Shown piece after piece: positions 34,545 through 42,510 of a stretch of DNA of 64,000 nt (the stretch's first letter is position 1; the number at the start of each line of letters is the position of its first letter). Origin of the DNA: Actinoplanes sp. NBC_00393 (GTDB lineage: Bacteria; Actinomycetota; Actinomycetes; Mycobacteriales; Micromonosporaceae); NCBI RefSeq assembly GCF_036053395.1, contig NZ_CP107942.1:1516501-1580500 (forward strand), in the 5' to 3' direction. Made by a program: the position numbers and the translations under genes. Under the pieces are notes generated by a model, which made no database searches, was not told where the DNA came from, and worked only from the letters and a program-made list of their open reading frames with translations.

Positions 34545-35766
34545 ACTCGTCGTGGGTGTGGCCGTGGAACTCACGCCACCCGATCAGCAGGCCGACCGCC
34601 ACCAGAAGGGCGAGAACCAGGTAGAACGCGCGAGCGCCGGCGTCCAGCAGCGCCGGCGTGACCAGCGCGAGCAGGGCCGCGGTGATCCGGGCGAAGGCGA
34701 CGATCGTGCCCTGCGCGCTGGAGCGCAGCATGGTGGGGAACGACTCCTGCGTCCACACCTTCATGATGCCCTCGAAGGCGAAAGCCCCGCCGATACCGGT
34801 CAGCACCACCCCGGCACCCATGGTGGTGAGGGTGAAACCGAGGACGGCCGGCACGAGATAGCCGATGACCAGCAGGACCGCGCCGGCCGCGAAATACGGC
34901 ATCCGCCGCGGCGTGTCGACCACCCGCATGAACCACACCCCGGCGAGCAGCCCGACCGGGAAGGCGAGCAGCGCGACCCGGTTGAACACCTCGACCTCGA
35001 CACCGGCGATGTTGGCCGCGATGTACGTGTTGAACTGCCCAGCGGTGTTCGCTGCCAGGTTCGTCAGCGCGTAGAACAGCAGCAGGGCCAGCAGCGGTCG
35101 CCCGTACGGCGGCTGGATCAGATCGCGGATCGAGACCTTGTCGGCGCGGACCGTGTGCACGCCGCCCCGCCGCTCGTCGCCGGCCCGCAGCCACGAGTCC
35201 GACTCCGGGATGCCCAGCCGCAGCACCAGCAGCACCAGGGCGACCACGCCGACCTGCGCGTAGAGCAACTGGCCACCGAGCCGGCCCCAACCGCCGGCGA
35301 CCGACGAGATGACGATCGCGGAGAGGATGCCGACCGACCACAGGATGTTCGAGAGCCCGAGAATCGCGCCGCGATTCTGCCCGGACGCTGACTCGGCGAT
35401 GGTGGCGAGCGAGACCGGCAGGTCCGCGCCGACGCCCAGCCCGACCAGGACGATCCCGGCGAACAGCAGCGGGAAGACGGTGCTGAAGGTCAGCAGGGCG
35501 CTGCCGGCCACGATCAGCGCCATCGTGGCCAGAAAGACCCGGCGGCGGCCGAACCGGTCCCCGAGCCGTCCGCCGGAGAGCGCGCCGATCGCGATGCAGA
35601 AGGTGAGGGCGGCCGACAGCACGCCGATCTGCCCGGGCGTGACCCCGATGGTCTCCTGGTAGATGACCAGCGCGATGCCGTTGGCGACGATGGCGGCGGC
35701 GTCGATGTAGGAGGCCATCCCGGCGACCACACCGACCCACCACGGGTTGGGGCGGTGGGAACCCAT
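34513..35766 (-). CDS. MFS transporter, sugar/inositol-porter-like
   Basis: A 417-aa 12-helix major facilitator. The loop 2-3 motif is GGRLGDRFGRRRVFL, and after helix 6 it has a short basic loop. It resembles sugar/metabolite:H+ symporters (SP/AAHS type); the substrate cannot be fixed. I prefer the ATG at 35766, because an in-frame earlier start (35850 or 35814) would make the palindromic GAAACGTTTC at 35797 coding. The C-terminal tail is rich in His/Glu and overlaps the second DUF418 gene by 32 nt. It diverges from an alcohol dehydrogenase gene. Confidence 0.83.
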   Translation of the reverse strand: MGSHRPNPWWVGVVAGMASYIDAAAIVANGIALVIYQETIGVTPGQIGVLSAALTFCIAIGALSGGRLGDRFGRRRVFLATMALIVAGSALLTFSTVFPLLFAGIVLVGLGVGADLPVSLATIAESASGQNRGAILGLSNILWSVGILSAIVISSVAGGWGRLGGQLLYAQVGVVALVLLVLRLGIPESDSWLRAGDERRGGVHTVRADKVSIRDLIQPPYGRPLLALLLFYALTNLAANTAGQFNTYIAANIAGVEVEVFNRVALLAFPVGLLAGVWFMRVVDTPRRMPYFAAGAVLLVIGYLVPAVLGFTLTTMGAGVVLTGIGGAFAFEGIMKVWTQESFPTMLRSSAQGTIVAFARITAALLALVTPALLDAGARAFYLVLALLVAVGLLIGWREFHGHTHDEFTREAERAGT

Positions 35767-35796
35767 TACCACATAGTCACCGCGGGGCCACTTTCC

Positions 35797-35806
35797 GAAA
35801 CGTTTC
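35797..35806. promoter_or_regulatory. LacI-like palindrome between MFS and alcohol dehydrogenase genes
   Basis: GAAACGTTTC is a perfect 10-bp palindrome in the divergent intergenic space, typical of LacI-family operators. It could control both genes. The nearest LacI gene (41357) seems to use a different operator. Confidence 0.4.
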
Positions 35807-35865
35807 AGACGCATCCTACGGCGCGGGTAGGGTAAGTCGGGAAGAACCAAGATCCGGAGGACATC

Positions 35866-36909
35866 ATTCTCACCGTCAACGCCATCGCCGCGCCCTCAGC
35901 CACCGACCCGCTGGTCCGCACCACCATCGACCGGCGTGACCTGGGCCCGCGCGACGTGCTGATCGAGATCAGCTACGCCGGAATCTGCCACTCGGACATC
36001 CACACCGTCCGCGGCGACTGGGGCCCGGTGCCGTACCCGCTCACGGTCGGCCACGAGATCGTCGGGCACATCGCCGAGGTCGGCTCCGAGGCCACCAAGC
36101 ACGCCGTCGGCGACCGGGTCGGCGTCGGCTGCATGGTCAACTCGTGCCGCGAGTGCGACAACTGCCGGGCCGGCCAGGAGCAGTACTGCCTGAACGGCAA
36201 CGTCGGCACCTACGCGAGCACCGACCGGGACGGCACCGTCACCCAGGGCGGCTACTCCACCCACATCGTCGTCGACGAGGACTTCGTGCTGCGCGTACCC
36301 ACGTCGATCCCGCACGAGGCCGCCGCCCCGCTGCTGTGCGCGGGCATCACCACGTACTCGCCGCTCGCGCACTGGAACGCCGGACCCGGCAAGAAGGTCG
36401 CGGTCGTCGGCATGGGCGGCCTCGGCCACATGGCCGTCAAGATCGCGGTAGCGATGGGCGCCGAGGTCACCGTCCTGTCGCAGACGCTCAGCAAGAAGGA
36501 CGACGGCCTCGCCTTCGGCGCCAAGGACTACCACGCCACCAGCGACCCGGCGACCTTCGAGGCGCTGAAGAACACCTTCGACCTGATCATCAACACGGTC
36601 AGCGCGCCGATCGACATCAACGCCTACCTGAGCCTGCTGCGCCTGGACGGCACCCTGGTCAGCGTCGGCGCCCCGCCGGAGCCGCTGCCGGTCCAGGTCT
36701 TCGCCCTGTTCGGCCAGCGGCGCTCGTTCGCCGGCTCCAGCATCGGCGGCATCCCCGAGACCCAGCAGATGCTCGACTTCTGCGCCTCGCATGGCATCGC
36801 CCCCGAGATCGAGCTGATCAAGGCGGACGAGGTGAACGACGCCTACGAGCGAGTGCTCTCCTCGGACGTTCGCTACCGCTTCGTCATCGACATCAACTCC
36901 CTGCGCTGA
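35866..36909 (+). CDS. Zinc-dependent NAD(P) alcohol dehydrogenase, probable ATT start
   Basis: A 347-aa medium-chain dehydrogenase of the YahK/cinnamyl-alcohol type, converting aldehydes and alcohols. The catalytic zinc ligands are in GICHSD and GHE. The structural zinc cysteines are in [15 protein letters not shown]. The Rossmann motif is [13 protein letters not shown]. Homologues start with a T-V-N-A-x-A-A-x-S-A stretch, which is present here only if translation begins at ATT 35866 (or ATC 35863), 5 nt after GGAGG. The first conventional start is GTG at 35956, 30 codons in; starting there would remove a conserved strand and leave no RBS at the right place. A sequencing error at that codon is the alternative. 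Confidence 0.85.
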   Translation: MLTVNAIAAPSATDPLVRTTIDRRDLGPRDVLIEISYAGICHSDIHTVRGDWGPVPYPLTVGHEIVGHIAEVGSEATKHAVGDRVGVGCMVNSCRECDNCRAGQEQYCLNGNVGTYASTDRDGTVTQGGYSTHIVVDEDFVLRVPTSIPHEAAAPLLCAGITTYSPLAHWNAGPGKKVAVVGMGGLGHMAVKIAVAMGAEVTVLSQTLSKKDDGLAFGAKDYHATSDPATFEALKNTFDLIINTVSAPIDINAYLSLLRLDGTLVSVGAPPEPLPVQVFALFGQRRSFAGSSIGGIPETQQMLDFCASHGIAPEIELIKADEVNDAYERVLSSDVRYRFVIDINSLR

Positions 36910-36916
36910 CCTCACC

Positions 36917-36944
36917 GCCGGGCGGCAGATGGTTGCCGCCCGGC
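36917..36944 (+). terminator. Hairpin after the alcohol dehydrogenase gene
   Basis: A perfect 11-bp stem (GCCGGGCGGCA and its complement) with a 6-nt loop, 7 nt after the stop. Confidence 0.65.
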
Positions 36945-37134
36945 CCCTTCCCGGTACGGGTCAACCTCGTCCCCAGATTTCGTGCCCGTCCCGCCGCGCC
37001 GCGCGATCCAGGCTTGTGGTCACGGCCCCCAGCGCGTCCGCCGGGCTCATGCACGGGGTCACCCCACAACCCAGCCCGGCAGGGCCGCGCTCCCGCCGGC
37101 TGACACACACACGTTCCCGCCGCCCTGATCCGGA
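36945..37134. other. Gene-less left part of a 1-kb repeat-rich intergenic region
   Basis: Between the dehydrogenase terminator and the 63-bp array I see no convincing gene, RNA or promoter. Open frames here continue into the repeats and are products of the repeat length. Confidence 0.4.
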
Positions 37135-37610
37135 GCCATCGCCCAGCCACGTATTCGGCCCGCCGTAGCGTGCGTGGCTGGCGGCTCGTTTGGCTCGGCC
37201 GTCGCTGAGTCATGTATTCGGCCGGCCGTAGCGTGCGTGGATGGCGGCTCGTTTGGCTCGGCCGTCGCTGAGTCATGTATTCGGCCGGCCGTAGCGTGCG
37301 TGGCTGGCGGCTCGTTTGGCTCGGCCGTCGCTGAGTCATGTATTCGGTTTGCCTTAGCGTGCGTGGCTGGCGGCTCGTTCGGTTCGGCCGTCGCTGAGTC
37401 ATGTATTCGGTTTGCCTTAGCGTGCGTGGCTGGCGGCTCGTTCGGTTCGGCCGTCGCTGAGCCATGTATTCGGTTTGCCTTAGCGTGCGTGGCTGGCGGC
37501 TCGTTCGGTTCGGCCGTCGCTGAGCCATGTATTCGGTTTGCCTTAGCGTGCGTGGATAGCGGCTCGTTCGGCTCGGCCGTCGCCCAGCCACGTATTCGGC
37601 CCGGCAGTAC
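37135..37610. repeat. 63-bp tandem repeat array (seven full units)
   Basis: Seven 63-bp units start at 37151, 37214, 37277, 37340, 37403, 37466 and 37529, with partial copies at both ends. Each begins GTATTCGG and contains GCGTGCGTGG and GGCTCGGCCGTCGC. Two variants exist: units 1-3 read GGCCGGCCGTAG (first slightly different) and units 4-7 read GGTTTGCCTTAG. There are no unique spacers, so it is not CRISPR. Because 63 is divisible by three, long frames stay open on both strands with 21-residue repeats; I treat these as by-products. Confidence 0.9.
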
Positions 37611-37741
37611 CGGCCTGAGCGGCGGCTCGCCTGAACGCAATGCCACCCGCCAGCCCACCAGCGCGACCGGCTGGCATCAGGCCACCCGCGGGGGCGGCTG
37701 ATCACGTTCGTGGACGCCAGTTCGGCGCGGTCGGGCGGGCG

Positions 37742-37918
37742 TCGGGCCAGGTGGGCGTCGGGGCCGGGTGGGCGACGGCTGGGCGTCGGGGCCGGGTGGG
37801 CGACGGCTGGGCGTCGGGGCCGGGTGGGCGACGGGTGGGCGTCGGGGCCGGGTGGGCGACGGGTGGGCGCCGGGGCCGGTGGGCGACGGGTGGGCGTCGG
37901 GGCCGGTGGGCGATGGCT
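37742..37918. repeat. 28-bp tandem repeats
   Basis: About six head-to-tail copies of a 27-28 bp unit related to GGTGGGCGACGGCTGGGCGTCG. The later copies lose one base and change CGGCTGGG to CGGGTGGG. The array ends about 30 bp before the acyl-CoA synthetase stop. Confidence 0.85.
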
Positions 37919-37951
37919 GGAGAAGCGGCGGGAAGTGCCGCGGCCGGTGGG

Positions 37952-39601
37952 TCAGTCTTCGCGGAACTCGGCGGTGGGGGTGCCGGCCGACTCGCGTTCA
38001 CGCAGTTCCACGCGGCGGATCTTGCCGGAGATGGTCTTGGGCAGCTCGGTGAACTCGATGCGCCGGATCCGCTTGTAGGGCGCCAAATGCTCCCGGCAAT
38101 GCCGCAGGATCGCCTGCGCCGTCTCCTGAGTCGGCTCCCAGCCCGCGGCCAGCACCACGTACGCCTTCGGAACTGCCAGCCGGACCGGATCCGGGGCCGG
38201 AACCACCGCGGCCTCGGCCACCGCCTCGTGCTCGATGAGCACACTCTCCAGCTCGAACGGCGAGATCCGGTAGTCGGAGGCCTTGAAGACGTCGTCCATC
38301 CGCCCGACGTACGTGATGTAGCCCTCCGCGTCCCGGGAGCCGATGTCGCCGGTGTGGTAGTAACCGTCCGCATGCGCAGACGAGTTCCGCGCGGGGTCGT
38401 CCTGGTATCCGGTCATCAACCCGAGCGGACGTTCCGCCAGGTCAAGGCAGATCTCACCCTCGTCAGCCGGCTTGCCGGTCGCGGGGTCGACCAGCACCAC
38501 CTGGTAACCCGGCGTAGGCCGGCCCATCGAGCCCGGCTTGACCCGCTGCCCCGGCGTGTTGGCGATCTGCACGGTCGTCTCGGTCTGCCCGAACCCGTCG
38601 CGGATCGTCACGCCCCAGGCCCGCTGGACCTGTTCGATCACCTCGGGGTTGAGCGGCTCCCCGGCGCCGACCACGGTCGGCGGCGGGGTCCGCAGCCGGG
38701 TCAGGTCGGACTGCACCAGCATCCGCCACACCGTCGGCGGCGCGCAGAAGCTGGTCACCCCGCAGCGTTGCATCTGATCGAGCAGCGCGTTGGCGTCGAA
38801 GCGCGTGTAGTTGTAGATGAACACGCAGGCCAGCGCGTTCCAGGGGGCGAAGACGTTGCTCCAGGCATGCTTCGCCCAGCCGGGCGACGAGATGTTGAGG
38901 TGTACGTCGCCGGGGCGCAACCCGATCCAGTACATGGTCGACAGGTGCCCCACCGGGTACGAGGCGTGGGTGTGCTCGACCAGTTTCGGCAGCGCGGTCG
39001 TCCCGGAGGTGAAGTAGAGCAGGAACGGGTCCGACGCCCGCGTCTCGCCGTCAGGTTCGAAGACCGGGGAGCCGGATCCGTACGAAAGCCAGCCCGGAAC
39101 CGGCGCACCCACCGCAACCCGAGTGTAATCCCCGGTCAGCGAGGCGAACTTGTCGACATGAGCCGAGTTGGTGATCACATGCGCGGCCCGCCCCCGGTCG
39201 AGGCGGTCGCGCAGGTCGGCCGGGCCGAGCAGGGGAGTGGCCGGGATGACCACCGCGCCCAGCTTCATCGCCGCGAGCAGCGACTCCCAGAGCTCGACCT
39301 GGTTGCCGAGCATCAGGATGATCCGGTCGCCGCGCCGCACCCCCTGTGAGCGCAGCCAGTTGGCCACCTGGTTGGAGCGCCGCGACAGGTCCGCGAAGGT
39401 GTATTTCTGCTCCGACCCGTCCTCCTCGACGATCCACAGCGCGAGCCGCGAGTCCGCGTTGGCGTCGAACCAGTCCAGGGCCCAGTTGAAGGAGTCCAGC
39501 TGCGGCCAGCGGAAGTCCCGGTACGCCGTCTCGTAGTCGTCGTGATGCTCCAGCAGGAATTCGCGGGCCTGCCGGAACGCGGCAGCCGAGGGGGACGCCA
39601 T
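37952..39601 (-). CDS. AMP-binding acyl-CoA synthetase (medium-chain ACSM-like)
   Basis: A 549-aa adenylate-forming enzyme that activates a carboxylic acid to acyl-AMP and then acyl-CoA. The phosphate-binding loop is LYFTSGTTALPKLVEHTH. Core motifs are GFGQTETT and YYHTGDIGSRDAEGYITYVGR. The C-terminal catalytic lysine lies in LPKTISGKIRR. Length and motif spelling fit the medium-chain (ACSM) branch rather than acetyl-CoA synthetase; substrate is uncertain. The ATG at 39601 gives a family-like N-terminus. It follows the amidohydrolase gene by 9 nt on the same strand, so the two may be co-transcribed. Confidence 0.9.
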   Translation of the reverse strand: MASPSAAAFRQAREFLLEHHDDYETAYRDFRWPQLDSFNWALDWFDANADSRLALWIVEEDGSEQKYTFADLSRRSNQVANWLRSQGVRRGDRIILMLGNQVELWESLLAAMKLGAVVIPATPLLGPADLRDRLDRGRAAHVITNSAHVDKFASLTGDYTRVAVGAPVPGWLSYGSGSPVFEPDGETRASDPFLLYFTSGTTALPKLVEHTHASYPVGHLSTMYWIGLRPGDVHLNISSPGWAKHAWSNVFAPWNALACVFIYNYTRFDANALLDQMQRCGVTSFCAPPTVWRMLVQSDLTRLRTPPPTVVGAGEPLNPEVIEQVQRAWGVTIRDGFGQTETTVQIANTPGQRVKPGSMGRPTPGYQVVLVDPATGKPADEGEICLDLAERPLGLMTGYQDDPARNSSAHADGYYHTGDIGSRDAEGYITYVGRMDDVFKASDYRISPFELESVLIEHEAVAEAAVVPAPDPVRLAVPKAYVVLAAGWEPTQETAQAILRHCREHLAPYKRIRRIEFTELPKTISGKIRRVELRERESAGTPTAEFRED

Positions 39602-39610
39602 GCCCTCACC

Positions 39611-41221
39611 CTAGCGGGATCCGCGGTACGCGATCCTCCCGTCGACGACAGTGAGTTCGACCGGCGACTCGGCGAACTCGTCCGGTCCGACGCTGAGCGG
39701 GTCGAGCGCGAACACGGTCAGGTCGGCGCGCTGCCCGGGCACGAGCTGCCCGGCCCGCCCGGTGAGACCGGCCGCCCCGGCCGCGTGGGTGGTGTAGCCC
39801 TCCAGGGCCATCCGGGCGGTCAGCGCCTGCTCGGGCAGCACCGGTTCGACGCCGGGCTCCCCGGCCGGGCGGCGCAGCCGGGCCGCGGCGATGATCGAGC
39901 GCGGGTCGAACGGCGCGATCGGCCAGTCCGAGCCGAGCGCCAGCCGGGCGCCGTCGTCGCGCAGGTCACGGGCCCGGAACGCCCGGTCGGCGCGCTTCTT
40001 GCCGAGCCGGCTGGACCAGTTGTCGGTGTGGTCGGCGCGGGTGTAGTGGGTGCAGTGGGTCGGCTGCATGCCGGCCGTCACGTCGAGTTCGGCGAACCGT
40101 CCGATCAGCTCGGACGGCATCGTCTCCAGGTGTTCGATCCGGTGCGGGACGCGCGAGGTGCGCGGCAGGCCGGCGTACGTGTCCAGCACGTACCGGATCC
40201 CGGCGTCGCCGATCGCGTGCGTGACGATCGGGACTCCGTGCCCGGCCAGCGTGCGGACCGCCGACGCGTACTCCGCGGGGTCCGGCCAGAGGCAGGCGGC
40301 CGACTCGCCGTGCGAGTCCGGTTCGTCGAGCCACGCCGTCCCGCCGTCCACCGTCCCGTCGATCATGAACTTCGCGCCTTCGACCTGCCAGCGCCGCCCG
40401 GACAGCCGCTGCTGGGCGATCACCGCGTCCAGCCCGTCACGGCCGGCGCCGGGCATCACGAACGGCGCGAACCGCCACCGGACCGGCAGTTCCCCGTCCT
40501 CCTCCAGCGACCGGAACAGCGTCAGCGAGTCGTCCTCGAAGTCCATCGCGTTCGCCGCGGTCAGCCCGCCGGCCGCCATCCGGTTCAGCAGCTGGGCGAG
40601 GCGGACTCGCCGCGCGCCGGGCGCGTCGTCCGGCAGCAGCGTGCGTACCAGATCGAGGGCTTCCCACTCCAGCAGGTGCCCCGTCGGCCGGCCGGAAGCA
40701 TCACAGGCGACGCTCGCCCCGGACACGAACTCCCGCGGGCCGCGCACCCCGGCCAGCTCCAGCGCACGCGGGCTGACCAGCGCCGAATGCGCGTCGAACA
40801 GCAGCAGGAACACCGGCACGTCCGGCCCGAGCGCCGCCACCAGCGGACCGTGGCTGATCGGTGCGCCCTCGAACGCGTTCGGGTCCAGGCCCCAGCCCTC
40901 CAGCCATCCGCCGGGCGCGACGGCGGCGGCTCGCAGCGCCGATTTCAACCCCGCGAGGGTACGCACGGACGACAGGTCCACGCCGCGCGTGAGCCCGATC
41001 CCCATCACCGGGTGGAAATGGCCGTCCACCAGGCCCGGGGTGATCGTGGCGGAACCCAGGTCGAGCAGCTCGGTGCCCGGCCCCCGCCACGCGCGGGCGT
41101 CGGCGCGGTCGCCGAGCGCGGTGATCACACCGTCGGCCACAGCGATCGCGGTGGGCGCCGGCGGCGTGCCGGCGAGGGTGTGGATCCGGTCGGCGAGCAG
41201 GATCAGGTCGGCGGTGCTCAC
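39611..41221 (-). CDS. YtcJ-like metal-dependent amidohydrolase
   Basis: A 536-aa amidohydrolase of the YtcJ subfamily (amidohydrolase 3). The N-terminal beta-sandwich is followed by the metal-binding HxH in LVDGHFHPVMG, the segment GEWxIDGTVDGG-like KFMIDGTVDGG, the metal-ligand VTHAIGD and the late LGSDWPIAPFDP. The family hydrolyses C-N bonds of varied small molecules; the natural substrate is unknown. The GTG at 41221 is preferred because GAGGAGGGA stands 6-7 nt upstream; a longer ORF start at 41251 would include the RBS. It probably forms an operon with the acyl-CoA synthetase. Confidence 0.87.
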   Translation of the reverse strand: MSTADLILLADRIHTLAGTPPAPTAIAVADGVITALGDRADARAWRGPGTELLDLGSATITPGLVDGHFHPVMGIGLTRGVDLSSVRTLAGLKSALRAAAVAPGGWLEGWGLDPNAFEGAPISHGPLVAALGPDVPVFLLLFDAHSALVSPRALELAGVRGPREFVSGASVACDASGRPTGHLLEWEALDLVRTLLPDDAPGARRVRLAQLLNRMAAGGLTAANAMDFEDDSLTLFRSLEEDGELPVRWRFAPFVMPGAGRDGLDAVIAQQRLSGRRWQVEGAKFMIDGTVDGGTAWLDEPDSHGESAACLWPDPAEYASAVRTLAGHGVPIVTHAIGDAGIRYVLDTYAGLPRTSRVPHRIEHLETMPSELIGRFAELDVTAGMQPTHCTHYTRADHTDNWSSRLGKKRADRAFRARDLRDDGARLALGSDWPIAPFDPRSIIAAARLRRPAGEPGVEPVLPEQALTARMALEGYTTHAAGAAGLTGRAGQLVPGQRADLTVFALDPLSVGPDEFAESPVELTVVDGRIAYRGSR

Positions 41222-41305
41222 GCGCTCCCTCCTCGGTTGCGGTACTTCCACTGTTGACTACCGCCGCCACCCGGGTCCGGTTCGAGTCCTCGATCCGGCG
41301 TCGTT

Positions 41306-41317
41306 TACAGCGATGTA
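41306..41317. promoter_or_regulatory. Probable LacI auto-operator
   Basis: TACAGCGATGTA differs at two positions from the palindrome TACAACGTTGTA found upstream of the GH51 gene. It lies 40 bp before the LacI GTG, suggesting autoregulation. Confidence 0.5.
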
Positions 41318-41356
41318 GGGCCCGATCGGGGGAGCCCTGGAGGGTATGGTGCCGCT

Positions 41357-42397
41357 GTGAGCGTGCGCAGCGTGGGCCTGAAGGATGTCGCGAAGCATGC
41401 CGGCGTCTCGATCAAAACGGTTTCCAACGTTGTAAACGGCTACGCGCACGTCTCCCCGGAGACCCGCTCCCGGGTGCAGGACGCCATCACCGAGCTCGGC
41501 TACCGGCCCAACGTCGCCGCTCGTCAGCTGCGAGGTGGGCGCTCGGGCGTGATCGCCCTGGCCCTGCCCGACCTGCGCTCGGCGTACTTCGCCGAGCTGG
41601 CCAGCCTGATCGTGCAGGCCGCCGAGAAGCGGCACTGGACCGTGCTGATCGACCAGACCGGCGGGCGCGCCGACCGGGAGCGCGACCTGGCCGGGCGCCT
41701 GCGCCGGCACCTGATCGACGGGCTGATCTTCAGCCCGCTCGCGATGGCCGGCGTGGAGATCGCGGTGGACGTGCCGGACACCCCGATGGTGCTGCTGGGC
41801 GAGCGGGTCTGGCACGGTCCGGCCGACCACATCGCAGTGGACAACACGGCAGCCGCCGCCGATGCCACCCGGCACCTCTGCGAGCTGGGCCGCCGGCGGA
41901 TCGCCGCGATCGGCGCGCAGGAGGGCCCGACCGCGGTCACCGCCCAGCAGCGCCTGGCCGGCTACCGTGCGGCGCTGGAGCAGGCGGGCCGGCCGTTCGA
42001 CCCGGCGCTGATCGCGCCGGTCGCCGAGTTTCACCGGGCCGACGGCGCGGCGGCCATGGACCGGCTGCTGGACTCCGGCGAGCCGCCGGACGCGGTCTTC
42101 TGCTTCAACGACCTGCTCGCCCTGGGCGCCATCCGTACGCTGCTCGACCGCGGCTACGCCGTGCCGGGCGACGTCGCGGTGGCCGGCTTCGACGACATCG
42201 AGGAGGGCCGGTTCTCCACGCCGACGCTCACCACCGTCGCGCCGGACACCGGCGGAATCGCCCAGCTTGCGGTCGATCTGCTGGCTGAGCGGCTGGACGC
42301 GGACGGGACCGATACGGCGCCGCGGGAGATCCGCGTCGAGCACCGGGTGGTGCCGCGGGAAAGCACGCTCGGCCGGCTGGCCGCCCGCCGCCGCTGA
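41357..42397 (+). CDS. LacI family repressor of the arabinan operon
   Basis: A 346-aa LacI-type regulator. The N-terminal helix-turn-helix and hinge are typical (LKDVAKHAGVSIKTVSNVVNG, then RPNVAARQLRGGRS). The rest is the periplasmic-binding-protein-like sugar domain (FCFNDLLALGAIR; GDVAVAGFDDIE). The GTG at 41357 is the start. It is followed in the same direction by GH51, a sugar-binding lipoprotein, two permeases and GH43, and operator-like palindromes lie before both itself and the GH51 gene. Most likely it represses the locus until arabinose or an arabino-oligosaccharide binds. The effector is inferred from neighbours. Confidence 0.9.
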   Translation: MSVRSVGLKDVAKHAGVSIKTVSNVVNGYAHVSPETRSRVQDAITELGYRPNVAARQLRGGRSGVIALALPDLRSAYFAELASLIVQAAEKRHWTVLIDQTGGRADRERDLAGRLRRHLIDGLIFSPLAMAGVEIAVDVPDTPMVLLGERVWHGPADHIAVDNTAAAADATRHLCELGRRRIAAIGAQEGPTAVTAQQRLAGYRAALEQAGRPFDPALIAPVAEFHRADGAAAMDRLLDSGEPPDAVFCFNDLLALGAIRTLLDRGYAVPGDVAVAGFDDIEEGRFSTPTLTTVAPDTGGIAQLAVDLLAERLDADGTDTAPREIRVEHRVVPRESTLGRLAARRR

Positions 42398-42439
42398 GGC
42401 TCGCCCCAAGATTTGTTACGTCATGGTGCCGAGGGCATT

Positions 42440-42463
42440 TACAACGTTGGTTACAACGTTGTA
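42440..42463. promoter_or_regulatory. Tandem LacI operators before the arabinan operon
   Basis: TACAACGTTGG (42440-42450) is followed after one base by the perfect palindrome TACAACGTTGTA (42452-42463). They lie 47 bp before the GH51 start, in position to overlap the promoter. Confidence 0.7.
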
Positions 42464-42510
42464 GAACTGGTGGTGTCGATCACATCAGCGCCTTGATGGA
42501 GGCACCCTTC

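Noticed and set aside
37135..37610. Possible CRISPR array
   Set aside because: Units are contiguous with no variable spacers, and no cas genes are present.
36893..37705. Three long frames with 21-residue repeats (both strands)
   Set aside because: Produced by the 63-bp period; no RBS, domain or credible termini, so recorded as repeats only.
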